Origin: CAZIGK01 sp964538615
Lineage (GTDB): Bacteria > Pseudomonadota > Alphaproteobacteria > Rickettsiales > RI-342
Assembly (NCBI GenBank): GCA_964538615.1
Contig: CAZIGK010000008.1
Span: forward strand, 1-64,000
Reading direction: 5' to 3'
Length of the DNA stretch: 64,000 nucleotides
The translations under genes and the position numbers were made by a program. Below, one piece after another: positions 42,503 through 51,199 of the stretch. Numbering within the stretch: position 1 is the first letter of the stretch; each line of letters starts with the position of its first letter. The notes under the pieces were generated by a model, which saw only the letters and a program-made list of their open reading frames with translations, made no database searches and was not told the origin of the DNA.

Positions 42503-43417
42503 ATGATTCAGGAAACAGGTTTCGCCAAAATCAATTTAGGGCTTACGGTCATCGGGCGGCGTCCGGATGGGTATCACCTGTTGGATAGTCTGGTTGTGTT
42601 TGCCGATGCGGGAGATCTGATTACGGTACATACGGCAGATACGCTAAACCTGACCATGGATGGACCAGAAGTCGGGGCGCTACAGGCGCAACCAATGGAA
42701 TCGAATCTCATCTGGCGGGCGGCTACCAGCCTGCAATTTGCCGCTGGCATTACGCAAGGTGCGGCCATTCACCTGCACAAGCATTTGCCGGTTGCATCCG
42801 GCATAGGGGGTGGCTCTGCGGATGCAGCGGCCACCCTGCGCGCACTCAATCAATTGTGGCAATTGCACTGGCCGCTGGAAAAACTGGCAACACTGGCACA
42901 ACCTTTGGGGGCAGATGTACCTGTATGCGTGCATTCCACCACCTGCCGTATTCGTGGTATTGGGGAGCAACTATGCCATACGCAACTAGAACATCCATAC
43001 GCCATTGTCCTCATCAATCCACGCAAGCCATTATCTACCCCGGCCGTGTTTGATGCCTGGGACGAGGTGGAAGGGCAGGGACTTTTACCCGCTCCGCCGG
43101 AAGACTATCCCCACTGGAATCTGGGGAGTTTACACAACTGGCGTAATGAGCTGGAGCCAGCCGCTATGCGACACATGCCACTCATTGCGGATTTGCTGCA
43201 ATCTCTGGAGCATCTACCGGATGTCCGACTGGTGCGCATGTCTGGCAGTGGCCCTACCTGCTATGCTCTGTTTGAAACACTGGAAGCCGCAGAACAGGCC
43301 GCACGCCTGTTGCGGGAACAACGCCCCGATGATTGGGTGGATGTCAGCCGTTTGCGTATGTCTTCCAACACAGACGTCTGGCAAGCGCCCACTCAGGCAT
43401 TGGCACAGACAGCCTAA
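42503..43417 (+). CDS. ispE: 4-diphosphocytidyl-2-C-methyl-D-erythritol kinase
   Basis: GHMP-family kinase of the non-mevalonate isoprenoid pathway, 304 aa. It phosphorylates the 2-hydroxyl of CDP-ME. Motif 1 is FAKINLGLTVIGRRPDGYHLLDS, the ATP loop is PVASGIGGGSADAAATLRAL near residue 95, and motif 3 is VRMSGSGPTCYALFE near 255. ATG 42503 has AAGGG nine bases upstream and gives the conserved N-terminus. It is 59 bases after the TPR gene, an arrangement seen in other alphaproteobacteria. Confidence 0.95.
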   Translation: MIQETGFAKINLGLTVIGRRPDGYHLLDSLVVFADAGDLITVHTADTLNLTMDGPEVGALQAQPMESNLIWRAATSLQFAAGITQGAAIHLHKHLPVASGIGGGSADAAATLRALNQLWQLHWPLEKLATLAQPLGADVPVCVHSTTCRIRGIGEQLCHTQLEHPYAIVLINPRKPLSTPAVFDAWDEVEGQGLLPAPPEDYPHWNLGSLHNWRNELEPAAMRHMPLIADLLQSLEHLPDVRLVRMSGSGPTCYALFETLEAAEQAARLLREQRPDDWVDVSRLRMSSNTDVWQAPTQALAQTA

Positions 43418-43726
43418 CCCCCCCCACAACAGGATGTTACAGGTATCGTTTTCAGCCTAAATAAATAGGCCTTTTCAGGCTATTAAACATCTCGTGACGA
43501 CACTATCTAAGGAACAACTTTGTTGTTCATCTGGCCTAGTGGCCAAAAGCGAGCCACTGTCAGAAAAAGAACGCAATCCGCTATAATCCGCTTCATGCCT
43601 CTCCACGTGCCTGTTGAGAAGTAATCTCTCCAGACCGTATTTTGAGATAAAACAAAAAACCACATCATCGCAAATCAAGCGTTTTATTTGCAGATACGGT
43701 TCAGACTTTCACGAAGCGCAGGATAA
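43418..43726. other. Convergent gap between ispE and dsbA-like gene
   Basis: About 310 bases with no gene I can support. It contains a 20-base motif also found in other convergent gaps (43488-43507), two small hairpins (GAACAAC TTT GTTGTTC near 43513; TGGCC TAGT GGCCA near 43532) and a perfect TATAAT at 43582-43587 followed 140 bases later by a terminator, which together could define a small RNA. Confidence 0.45.
43488..43507 (+). repeat. Convergent-gap motif, copy 2
   Basis: CATCTCGTGACGACACTATC. It matches the copies at 60468-60487 (18 of 20), 25322-25341 minus (17 of 20) and 47820-47839 (16 of 20). Confidence 0.55.
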
Positions 43727-43756
43727 AAAAAGGCCACCGGGAGCGGTGGCCTTTTT
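43582..43756 (+). ncRNA. Possible small RNA unit (promoter to terminator)
   Basis: A TATAAT at 43582-43587 with only a poor -35 region, then about 165 bases without a good reading frame, ending in the strong hairpin and T-run at 43727-43756. The arrangement is that of a small RNA, but the weak -35 and the lack of a known fold make this tentative. Confidence 0.25.
43727..43756. terminator. Bidirectional terminator of the dsbA-like gene
   Basis: GGCCACC (43732-43738) pairs with GGTGGCC (43745-43751) with loop GGGAGC, flanked by A7 and T5. It ends the minus-strand dsbA-like gene and works for plus-strand transcripts too. Confidence 0.88.
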
Positions 43757-43779
43757 CAGAAAATGCTGATAGCAAAGGA

Positions 43780-44553
43780 CTATTTCTTTTCGCGCTCTGC
43801 TTTAATCATGCGCAGCATGGTTTCGGTGTCAATCGCGCCGGGTACAAACTGATTCCCCACCACGAAGGAAGGCGTGCCGCCCACACCCATTTTCTGGGCG
43901 TACTCCTGCGTTTTGCTCAGCAGTTCATCCACGGCTTTGTCTTTCATTTTTGCCTGTACATCAGCCTTATTCAGGCCCACTTCTTCGGCAGCTTTCAAAA
44001 TAGAAGCCTCATCACGTGCGCCAATTTTCATCAGCTTGGCATGGAAGGGGAAGTATTTATCCGGGTTAATCAGGTGAACGGCCAGTGCTGCGCGTGCTGC
44101 GGTCTGAGACTGCGGCGACAGAATCGGCAGTTCCTGGAAGATGATGCGAACATCTTTGTCTTCTGCCATCACTTTCTCAATGGTCGGCAGGGCGCGTTTG
44201 CAGTAACCGCAGTTGTAATCAAAGAACTCAATGACTGTAACGCTGGCATCCTTCTTCCCGATGCTTGGGAAATTGGCACTTTTAATTTGTGGAATCACTT
44301 CTGGCAGAAGCTTTTGTGCGTCTTCCTGCTGTTGGCGGGCGCGCTTGGACTGATAGTCATTCACAGATTGCATCAGAACTTCCGGGTTATCCAGAATATA
44401 TTCTTTCACAATGTCCTGAATTTCGGCTTTGGTGAAGCCTGCGGCTTTGGATTCCGCAACGGCAGAATCATTTTTCGGAATCATAAATACGCCAAAGGTC
44501 AGACCCGCGAAGGCTGCAACGGCGGCAACGCTGTAAGCAAGGGATTTGCTCAT
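43780..44553 (-). CDS. DsbA family thiol:disulfide oxidoreductase
   Basis: A 257 aa exported thioredoxin-fold protein. Residues 1-26 are a signal or anchor segment. A helical N-terminal part (about 40-95) is typical of the Com1/ScsC-like DsbA proteins. The redox site is CGYC at residues 115-118 (EFFDYNCGYCKRAL), and the cis-proline loop is GGTPSFVV. It forms or isomerises disulfides in the periplasm. ATG 44553 has AGGAG nine bases upstream and is preferred over 44586. Confidence 0.92.
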   Translation of the reverse strand: MSKSLAYSVAAVAAFAGLTFGVFMIPKNDSAVAESKAAGFTKAEIQDIVKEYILDNPEVLMQSVNDYQSKRARQQQEDAQKLLPEVIPQIKSANFPSIGKKDASVTVIEFFDYNCGYCKRALPTIEKVMAEDKDVRIIFQELPILSPQSQTAARAALAVHLINPDKYFPFHAKLMKIGARDEASILKAAEEVGLNKADVQAKMKDKAVDELLSKTQEYAQKMGVGGTPSFVVGNQFVPGAIDTETMLRMIKAEREKK

Positions 44554-44853
44554 TGTAAAAAACTCCTGAAACGCGATGTTATCCAACGCTGGGCGACACG
44601 CAAAGGTGCCTGCTCTCCCAGTGAAAGCGAAAAATACCCTACGTCAATGTGAAGTCTATGTATAGTGGTGTTTGTATTAATATTCCCTAAAAAAAACGAA
44701 CCAATGCAGGCCTTTTCTCGCCATGGCTGGGGAGTGCCGTTATAAAATGAAGAATACCTACAGAATCCAGAGGCATGAGGTACGTGAAGCGGAATGAGCG
44801 TAACAAATCCACGTGGCATCCGCAGCACAGCACAACAGGCATTTGCAGACCAT

Positions 44854-44873
44854 GAAACATCGCATGATGTTTC
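44854..44873. repeat. Perfect hairpin after the M48 protease gene
   Basis: GAAACATC (44854-44861) pairs with GATGTTTC (44866-44873) around GCAT. It is just downstream of the minus-strand stop at 44877. No T-run follows. Its left flank, TTTGCAGACCATGAAACATC at 44842-44861, matches 47804-47823 in 17 of 20 bases. Confidence 0.5.
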
Positions 44874-44876
44874 TCT

Positions 44877-46268
44877 CTAGGATCGCTCCCGCTTTTTCTC
44901 TTCCTGCTCGGCAATATCAATCGCGGCTTCCAGCTCCCGGTAATGGGCGTTGATAGACGTTTCATCGCCTGCGATATGCGGTTCTACATCTTTCAGCAGC
45001 CGCCGTGCGGCATCAAAACGCCGCTGTAAATACGCAACTTCTGCCAGTGCCAGCTTGGCCTGTGGCATGTGGTTTTGCTGGCCTTCCGCTACGGCCAGCA
45101 TACGCCACATGCTGCTGTTGCGCGGTTCCTGAATCAGGGCTTTCTGCAACAGACGAGAAGCTTCCTCGTTACGTTCCGGAAGATTAGGCTGGGTGAGGCA
45201 CTGTGCCAGTGCATACTGCAATAGTGGGTGCCCCGGTTTGAGACGCAAAGCCTCACGGTAAGCGGCAGTTGCCTCGTCTATACGGCCATATTCAAACAGC
45301 ATTTGCCCTTTCAACTCGTGTAGATACGGGTCATTAGGAGCCGTGCGCAGCCAGCCATCCAACCGTTCCAGCGCCTTTGCAATGTCTCCACTCTGAAAAT
45401 AGGCAATTGCCCGCGCATACCGCATGACGGGGGTGTCATCCCGTGGGTAACGTGTAAAGCTTTCTGTTGGGCTATGTAAAAAGCTGTATAGCTTGGCACG
45501 GATACGGTCATATTGCTGTTGGCTCTCGGTGGTTACAGGAACCTCCGGCAGAGATTTTAGCGCATGCCGCACATGGGCAATCCGATCACTGGAAAGCGGG
45601 TGAGAACGCATGTAAAGCGGCGGGTTGCTACTGTGTAGTTGCTCCTGCCTGCGCAATACCTGAAACATATCCAGCAATCCCTCTGCCGGTAAATGTGACT
45701 GCCTGATGAAGCCAATCGCAGCCTGATCTGCCGCTTGCTCCTGCGTGCGGCTGAATTGCAAATAATTCTGGGTGGCCAGCGCGCTACCGGCGGAGAGCAT
45801 CCCCATAGCCGCATCCGCCGAACCCGCCAGTGCCGCCGCCGCACTCAGCAGGCTGGTGATGCCCACACTCCACAGGCTGTTTTCATAAGCCCCCCGGTGT
45901 CGTACCAGATGCCCACCCGTAATATGTCCCAGTTCATGTGCCATGACACCCGTCACCATGTCAGGTCTGTCGGCTGCCATCATCAGCCCGGTGTGGATGA
46001 ACAAATGACTCCCCCCCGCGACAAAGGCGTTGATGGTGGGATCGGCAATAATGTAAATATTCACCGAATCTTCCGGCATGCCTGCCGCCTGTAATAAGGG
46101 CTGCATATAGGCTTTCAGCATATCTTCTGTCTCAGCATCCCGAATAAATTGCATATCGCGAGCCTGAGCAGGAAGAATGGCGCTGAGGATGAACAACATG
46201 GCCAGCCCTGTAAACCGCCAGCAGCGCAGACTCGGCTCTGACCACGGTGACAGGGTAGGGGCTACCAT
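44877..46268 (-). CDS. M48 family metalloprotease with TPR domain (BepA-like)
   Basis: Periplasmic protease of 463 aa resembling BepA/YfgC, which checks assembly of outer-membrane proteins. A signal peptide covers residues 1-36 (AMLFILSAILPAQA). The zinc motif HELGH is at 111-115, with the third ligand glutamate in TQEQAADQAAIGF. The last 200 residues are TPR helices (DEATAAYREALRLKPGHPLLQYALAQCL). ATG 46268 is chosen because the longer frame would run into the start of the divergent aminotransferase gene; its ribosome binding site is poor. Confidence 0.9.
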   Translation of the reverse strand: MVAPTLSPWSEPSLRCWRFTGLAMLFILSAILPAQARDMQFIRDAETEDMLKAYMQPLLQAAGMPEDSVNIYIIADPTINAFVAGGSHLFIHTGLMMAADRPDMVTGVMAHELGHITGGHLVRHRGAYENSLWSVGITSLLSAAAALAGSADAAMGMLSAGSALATQNYLQFSRTQEQAADQAAIGFIRQSHLPAEGLLDMFQVLRRQEQLHSSNPPLYMRSHPLSSDRIAHVRHALKSLPEVPVTTESQQQYDRIRAKLYSFLHSPTESFTRYPRDDTPVMRYARAIAYFQSGDIAKALERLDGWLRTAPNDPYLHELKGQMLFEYGRIDEATAAYREALRLKPGHPLLQYALAQCLTQPNLPERNEEASRLLQKALIQEPRNSSMWRMLAVAEGQQNHMPQAKLALAEVAYLQRRFDAARRLLKDVEPHIAGDETSINAHYRELEAAIDIAEQEEKKRERS

Positions 46269-46386
46269 ACGCAGTGTTTGCCTTGCGCGGCATATGCTGT
46301 TATAGCCATCATAGATACGCTGGCTCGTTTGCCAGAAACTAGAATGAGTTGCTGTAATAGTAGATGTAATAAAGGCTGGAAGACGC

Positions 46387-47568
46387 ATGACGATTGCCCC
46401 TTTTGCCCCTGCCAAACGGGGACAGATTTCCCCCATGCTTATCATGAAAGCCTTGAGCGAAGCAAACGATTACCAGCTAGCGCACCCGGAAACGCAGGTG
46501 ATTCATCTCTCGCTCGGTCAGCCGGGGGATCGCGTGCCGGAAGCGGTGATCAAACGCGCCCAAACCTTGCTGGATAACCATAAGCTGGGCTATACAGAAG
46601 CCTGCGGGCTGCGCCCTTTGCGGGAGCGTATCGCCAGTCATTATCAGCAACGTTACGGCGTTACTGTTCCGGTGGAACGCATCATGCTAACGGTTGGTTC
46701 ATCCGCCGCTTTTTTCCTCGCCCTGATTGGAGCCTTTGAGCCAGGGCAACGTGTCGGCATGATAGAGCCGTGTTATCCTCCCTATCGCAACCTGCTACAA
46801 GCCTTTGGACTGGAGATGGTTCGATTAGAAGGCACGCTGGAAAACCGCTTCCAGCCAACCGTGGAGATGTTGCGACAGGCAGGCCCCATGGATGGCCTGA
46901 TTATCGCCAGCCCGTCCAACCCGGCAGGTACCGTCATCCATACGCCAGAGTTGCAGCAACTGATGGCCTATGCGACAGAGCAAGGCATTCGCGTTATTTC
47001 CGATGAAATCTACCATGGCATCACCTACGATGGTCTGAAGGTTGATACGGCGCTCAGCACCAATTTAGATGCTATTGTTATTAATAGTTTTTCCAAATAT
47101 TTTCTCATGCCAGGCTGGCGTTTGGGCTGGGTCGTGGCTCCAGAGTGGCTGTGTCCTTCTATGGAGGCCATGCTGCAAAATTTCTTTGTTTCTCCACCTG
47201 CATTGGCACAATTTGCCGCACTCGCCGCCTTTGATTGTCAGGATGAACTGAATGCAGTGGTGACGGAGAAATATGCCGTTAATCGCCGTATTTTTCTGGA
47301 AGGCCTGAGCCGCGCTGGTTTCACCGGTCTTTGCCCGGCAGAAGGCGCCTTTTATGTCTATGCGGATATTTCCGGCCTCACCCATGATAGTGCCGCTTTT
47401 TGTCAGGAAATGCTTCAGGAAGCGCAGGTAGTCGCCGTCGCCGGGCACGATTTTGATAGTCAGCGGGGCGATCAGTTTATCCGCTTCTCCTATTGCTGTA
47501 CGACAGAAGAAGCTATTGAAGCCATGCGCCGCATTCAAAACTGGCTGGATACCAAACGCCAGCGGTGA
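46387..47568 (+). CDS. Class I/II pyridoxal-phosphate aminotransferase
   Basis: Fold type I aminotransferase, 393 aa. Substrate arm and N-terminus RGQISPMLIMKALSEAN, then HLSLGQPGDRVPEAV; cofactor contacts include ASPSNPAGTV, the Schiff-base lysine in NSFSKYFLMPGWRLGW and the C-terminal arginine in FIRFSYC. It is an aspartate-aminotransferase-like enzyme, but the amino acid substrate cannot be told from motifs. It is divergent from the M48 gene with about 118 bases between. Confidence 0.9.
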   Translation: MTIAPFAPAKRGQISPMLIMKALSEANDYQLAHPETQVIHLSLGQPGDRVPEAVIKRAQTLLDNHKLGYTEACGLRPLRERIASHYQQRYGVTVPVERIMLTVGSSAAFFLALIGAFEPGQRVGMIEPCYPPYRNLLQAFGLEMVRLEGTLENRFQPTVEMLRQAGPMDGLIIASPSNPAGTVIHTPELQQLMAYATEQGIRVISDEIYHGITYDGLKVDTALSTNLDAIVINSFSKYFLMPGWRLGWVVAPEWLCPSMEAMLQNFFVSPPALAQFAALAAFDCQDELNAVVTEKYAVNRRIFLEGLSRAGFTGLCPAEGAFYVYADISGLTHDSAAFCQEMLQEAQVVAVAGHDFDSQRGDQFIRFSYCCTTEEAIEAMRRIQNWLDTKRQR

Positions 47569-47787
47569 TGCATATCTGCTGATTCTGTTTGAAGGGGGCT
47601 TCCTTCCTTCGTTTCAGGCTATTAGTTCGCGGCTGATTATCCATCCGCCAGAGACAACACGCATCCCTACCAGAGGACAGCGCGAATCCAGTGTTCCCAA
47701 CTGCGTCTGCGACGCCTACGCTCCCTTTCACTGGATGAGTCACAGGACTTCGCACCCCTTTGCCCTTCAGGTATATGCGCATCGGAA

Positions 47788-47817
47788 GCATAAAAAACGG
47801 CCGCTTGCAGGCCATGC
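47788..47817 (-). terminator. Possible terminator downstream of rne
   Basis: On the minus strand, ATGGCC and GGCCGT can pair (with one G-T) around TGCAAGC, followed by a run of six T. The stem is short. It is about 155 bases after the rne stop. Confidence 0.4.
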
Positions 47818-47819
47818 AA

Positions 47820-47839
47820 CATCTTGTAACGACACGCTC
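47820..47839 (+). repeat. Convergent-gap motif, copy 3
   Basis: CATCTTGTAACGACACGCTC, 16 of 20 identical to the copy at 43488. Preceded by CTTGCAGGCCATGCAACATC (47804-47823), which resembles the sequence at 44842-44861. Confidence 0.5.
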
Positions 47840-47901
47840 CCGCATTCTCTACCAATGGCGGTTGAGCCAAGGCCATCTTAGGCCAGATAGCCTTATACCA
47901 A

Positions 47902-47931
47902 CAAGCCGCCCGCATCACTGCGGACGGCTTG
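47902..47931. repeat. Strong 13-pair hairpin downstream of rne
   Basis: Arms 47902-47914 and 47919-47931 pair along their full length with one G-T pair possible, closing TCAC. No T-run on either side, so it is more likely a 3'-end stabilising or processing structure for the rne message than a full terminator. Confidence 0.65.
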
Positions 47932-47970
47932 TCATCCTCACGGTATCCGCTGCGAGAGAATCCCTCAACC

Positions 47971-50769
47971 TTAGTTGCCGGCATCCGCCCGCTTATGCAC
48001 AGGGGTTTCGTCTGCGGTCTCTGCTTTCTCCGACCACCAGCCTTTACGCTTGGGGCCTTCGCGTTGCGCAACGGGAGCCTTAGCAGGTACAGGAGCCTTT
48101 GGTGCAGGCTCCGCATCTGCAACAACGGTTGCCGAGGCATTTTTGGCAGCGGCAGTGGCTTTGGTGGCGGCTGGTTTTCTCGCTTTGGTCACCTTGGCGG
48201 CTTTCGTCGCTTCGGGTTCTGTCGGTGCCGTGCTTTCCTCTGGTGCATCATCGGCTTTTTTATCGGCGCGCTTGCTACGAGCTGGTGGCCGACGCTTAGA
48301 GGCAGGCTTGCTGTCTTTTGCCACGTCCACCGTCACCTGTTCGGCTGGTTTGACCTGTACCGTCTCTGCTTTGGCAGGTTCAGCGTTAGAGGCTGTGTTA
48401 GGGGCAGCATCCGTCTGAACGGCTGAGGTCTCTGCCATTGTGTCGGCGGCATCGGGGTTGCGTCGCTCTTTTCCATCGCGATCACGGCGTCGGTTGCGTC
48501 CACGGCGGCGGGAACGTCCTTCTTTAGCATCCTCGCTTTTTGCGCGGTTTACGACATTGTTGGCTTCGTCGGCATCATCGCCCATCAGCAGGGATTCCGG
48601 CGCAAACTCCTCACCGTCCAGATAGTCAGTGTGCTCCGGTAAGGTTTCCTCTGTTTGCAGACGCGGGCGCTTATCCATATCACGGTCACGGTCACGATCA
48701 CGTCCACGGCGACGGCGACGGCGGCCATTACGATCGCGGCGCCCTTCTTCACGCATATCACGGCGCTCTTCTTCACCGTTTTCACCGCGTGGTTCGGCAT
48801 CATCGCGGTCACGGTTTTTCTCGCGGTCACGGTCACCTCTATCACGGTCACCCCGCTCACCTCTATCGCGGTTACGATCCCTATCCCGGTCACGGTCACG
48901 GCGCTTACGGCCACCCCGTTCATCCTCTTCCCGGTCTTCGGTGGTGGTGCCCTGAAACGCATAATCCGGAGGACTCACTGCCCGGAGGTGACTCTTGATG
49001 CCTGCCTCACGGCGAGCTTTGCCACGCAGGGTTCGTACGCTCCCCTCTTTGGTCACCAGCATCCCGTTTTCGTCCACATAGGTGGGGTTACCGGTTTTCG
49101 CGTCTATCCGCTCAATGCGGTAGGATGGGGCGTGAATGGAAAAATCCGCCTCCACCAGAATCGGCACATCGTATTTCTGACTAATCGCCAATACTTCCGC
49201 CCGCTTGTTGTTCAGGACAAAATGGGCAATTTCCGGCTGGGTTTTCACGACCAACAATTTATATTCGCGGCTATGAGCCTCACGCTCCAGTGTGCGCAAC
49301 AGTTGCAAGCCACTGGAATCGGCGGAACGCACCGTTCCCATCCCGCTACATACTGGACAAATATGCTCGTTGGATTCTGCCAGACTGGGTCGCAAACGCT
49401 GCCGTGACATCTCCAGCAATCCGAACGGGCTAATGCGCCCCACCTGTATTTTGGCGCGATCCTGCTTCAGCGCATCTTTCAGGGCGCGCTCTACCGCACG
49501 ACGGTTGCGGTAGTCATACATATCAATAAAGTCAATGACCAACAGCCCCGCCAAATCGCGCAGCCGCAACTGACGCGCCAGTTCATAAGCCGCTTCAATA
49601 TTGGTGCGCACGGCGGTTTCTTCCACGCTGCGTTCCTTGGTGGATTTACCGGAGTTCACATCCACAGACACCAATGCTTCGGTCTGGTGAATCACCAAAT
49701 AGCCACCGGAAGCCAGTTGCGCCGAAGGATCATGCATCGCCATCAATTGCTCTTCCACCTCATAGGCGTAGAACATGGGAACATCGCCCTTATACAGCTT
49801 GATACGCGCCGCATGGCTTGGCATCAGCATTTTCATAAAGTTTTTGGCGTTTTTATAGGCTTCTTCTCCGTCTACCAGTACCTGCTCAATGTCGCTTTGG
49901 TACAAATCCCGGATAGAGCGTTTAATAATATCGCTTTCTTCATAGATCAGGGCAGGCGCTACAGATTGCAGGGTGGTTTCCCGAATCTCGTTCCACAGCC
50001 TGAAGAGATATTCAAAGTCACGCTTGATTTCCGCCCGGCTGCGCCCCGCACCTGCGGTACGGATAATAGCGCTCAACCCTTTTTCTTTACTAATGCTTTC
50101 CGCAATATCTTTCAGACGTTTGCGATCTGCGCTGCTGCTAATTTTGCGTGAAATGCCACCCGCATTGCGCGTGTTGGGCATCAGGACACAATAACGCCCC
50201 GCCAGAGACAAATAGGTCGTCATGGCTGCGCCTTTGTTGCCGCGCTCTTCTTTGGTGGTTTGCACCAGCATGATCTGACCCTTGCGGATCACTTCCTGTA
50301 TTTTGTACCGCTTGAAAAATTTGATGCGTTTACGCACATTCTCACCGGATTCTTCCGCATCATCCAGTGTTTCAATGCCATCCGCTTCGGCATCTTCATC
50401 GCCTTCTGCATCTACATCTGCCTCTTCGCGCTCTGCCATGGCATCAGCCTCGGCTTCCACTTCTGCGGTCTGAGCTGCGACCTCTGATTCCACTTCGCGG
50501 TACAGCTTTTCTTTGTCCTCAACCGGAATCTGATAATAGTCCGGATGGATTTCTGAAAAAGGTAAAAAACCCTGCCGATTGCCGCCATATTCCACAAAAG
50601 CAGCCTGAAGAGAAGGCTCCACGCGGGTCACCTTCGCCAGATAGATATTGCCTTTGATTTGTTCTTTGCTGGCGGTGGTGTAGTCAAACTCCTGAACGAC
50701 ATCTTCCTGCACGACAACAACCCGGGTTTCCTCCGGGTGGCTGGCGTCGATCAACATTAATTTGGTCAT
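47971..50769 (-). CDS. rne: Ribonuclease E
   Basis: Main endoribonuclease of mRNA decay and rRNA processing, 932 aa. The S1 domain (residues about 38-165) is split by a highly acidic insertion (about 84-145), usual for alphaproteobacteria. The DNase I-like region holds the catalytic aspartates D370 (SVDVNSG) and D413 (VIDFIDM), with the same 43-residue spacing as in E. coli. The zinc link is CPVC at 471-474. Residues 611-700 are arginine/aspartate repeats, and the end has PKRKGWW, a conserved alphaproteobacterial motif. Expression may be self-controlled through the long leader. Confidence 0.97.
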   Translation of the reverse strand: MTKLMLIDASHPEETRVVVVQEDVVQEFDYTTASKEQIKGNIYLAKVTRVEPSLQAAFVEYGGNRQGFLPFSEIHPDYYQIPVEDKEKLYREVESEVAAQTAEVEAEADAMAEREEADVDAEGDEDAEADGIETLDDAEESGENVRKRIKFFKRYKIQEVIRKGQIMLVQTTKEERGNKGAAMTTYLSLAGRYCVLMPNTRNAGGISRKISSSADRKRLKDIAESISKEKGLSAIIRTAGAGRSRAEIKRDFEYLFRLWNEIRETTLQSVAPALIYEESDIIKRSIRDLYQSDIEQVLVDGEEAYKNAKNFMKMLMPSHAARIKLYKGDVPMFYAYEVEEQLMAMHDPSAQLASGGYLVIHQTEALVSVDVNSGKSTKERSVEETAVRTNIEAAYELARQLRLRDLAGLLVIDFIDMYDYRNRRAVERALKDALKQDRAKIQVGRISPFGLLEMSRQRLRPSLAESNEHICPVCSGMGTVRSADSSGLQLLRTLEREAHSREYKLLVVKTQPEIAHFVLNNKRAEVLAISQKYDVPILVEADFSIHAPSYRIERIDAKTGNPTYVDENGMLVTKEGSVRTLRGKARREAGIKSHLRAVSPPDYAFQGTTTEDREEDERGGRKRRDRDRDRDRNRDRGERGDRDRGDRDREKNRDRDDAEPRGENGEEERRDMREEGRRDRNGRRRRRRGRDRDRDRDMDKRPRLQTEETLPEHTDYLDGEEFAPESLLMGDDADEANNVVNRAKSEDAKEGRSRRRGRNRRRDRDGKERRNPDAADTMAETSAVQTDAAPNTASNAEPAKAETVQVKPAEQVTVDVAKDSKPASKRRPPARSKRADKKADDAPEESTAPTEPEATKAAKVTKARKPAATKATAAAKNASATVVADAEPAPKAPVPAKAPVAQREGPKRKGWWSEKAETADETPVHKRADAGN
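48670..48939 (-). repeat. Arg/Asp low-complexity coding repeat in rne
   Basis: A stretch of about 90 codons made largely of alternating Arg-Asp and Arg-rich runs (RDRDRDRDRNRDRGERG and RRRRRRGRDRDRDRD). The DNA is a degenerate short repeat of CGTGAC-like units. It lies in the scaffold part of RNase E, expected to bind RNA or partners without a fixed fold. Confidence 0.7.
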
Positions 50770-50789
50770 TGATAGATAACTCCGTCATA

Positions 50790-50820
50790 ACCGCACGTGC
50801 GAACACTCGCACGTTGCGGT
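50790..50820 (-). promoter_or_regulatory. Strong hairpin in the rne 5' leader
   Basis: Six pairs (50790-50795 with 50815-50820) and seven pairs (50796-50802 with 50807-50813) stack with one bulged base and a four-base loop, 20 bases upstream of the rne ATG. It has no T-run. By analogy with E. coli, where RNase E cuts its own leader, this may be a feedback element. Confidence 0.6.
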
Positions 50821-51063
50821 AGTCTCCACAACGTCCGGTCTGGCTTGTCTGTTGGTGAAATCCGGCACTCATCAGCATCGGTATCTACGTCTTTCCAGTC
50901 CGAAACGAAACTCATTTGGTTCCAGATGCTCTGGTCTGCGTCCACGGGGCGCAACAGGCATCGTCTCTGCCAGAGTCAGCAGAAATGCTAAAACTGCCTT
51001 ACACCAGATATGCACAGGACCTGGCGATTTACAGGCAATCATTTCACCTCTTCTAGCCCGCGC

Positions 51064-51093
51064 ACTATAGCGGCAGTCGTGCCACTCGTGCAA
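51064..51093 (-). promoter_or_regulatory. Promoter of rne
   Basis: On the minus strand, TTGCAC (51093-51088) and TATAGT (51069-51064) are 18 bases apart. The predicted start near 51057 leaves a leader of about 288 bases before rne. Confidence 0.55.
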
Positions 51094-51199
51094 CAGCTTT
51101 CCATCATTCCGCACAGGATTATGGTTCCGCACTGGAAAATAGCATCAATCTACAGTATGTGGTATGCTGTTTCTTATTTTAACCCCAATATGAAGTGAT

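Larger units (their letters stand above)
47569..47970. other. Convergent gap between aminotransferase and rne
   Basis: About 400 bases with no supported gene. It holds two related-motif copies (47804-47823 and 47820-47839), a minus-strand GGCC-based hairpin followed by six T (about 47788-47815), and a 13-pair hairpin at 47902-47931. Short open frames on both strands lack start signals. Confidence 0.45.
50770..51199. other. Divergent gap with rne leader
   Basis: About 430 bases between rne and the amidase gene. It holds the rne promoter (51064-51093), a predicted rne leader of about 290 bases, and the hairpin at 50790-50820. A short TATGCT-like -10 for the amidase gene may lie near 51160. No gene is supported on either strand. 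Confidence 0.5.

Noticed and set aside
47760..48083. Plus-strand open frame of 107 codons in the aminotransferase-rne gap
   Set aside because: It runs into the 3' part of rne on the opposite strand, lacks a ribosome binding site and contains the repeat motif and hairpins.
51064..51085. TGGCACG-like sequence on the minus strand upstream of rne as a sigma-54 promoter
   Set aside because: The GG and GC spacing fits, but the -12 element is CCGC instead of TTGC and the site overlaps a better sigma-70 promoter.
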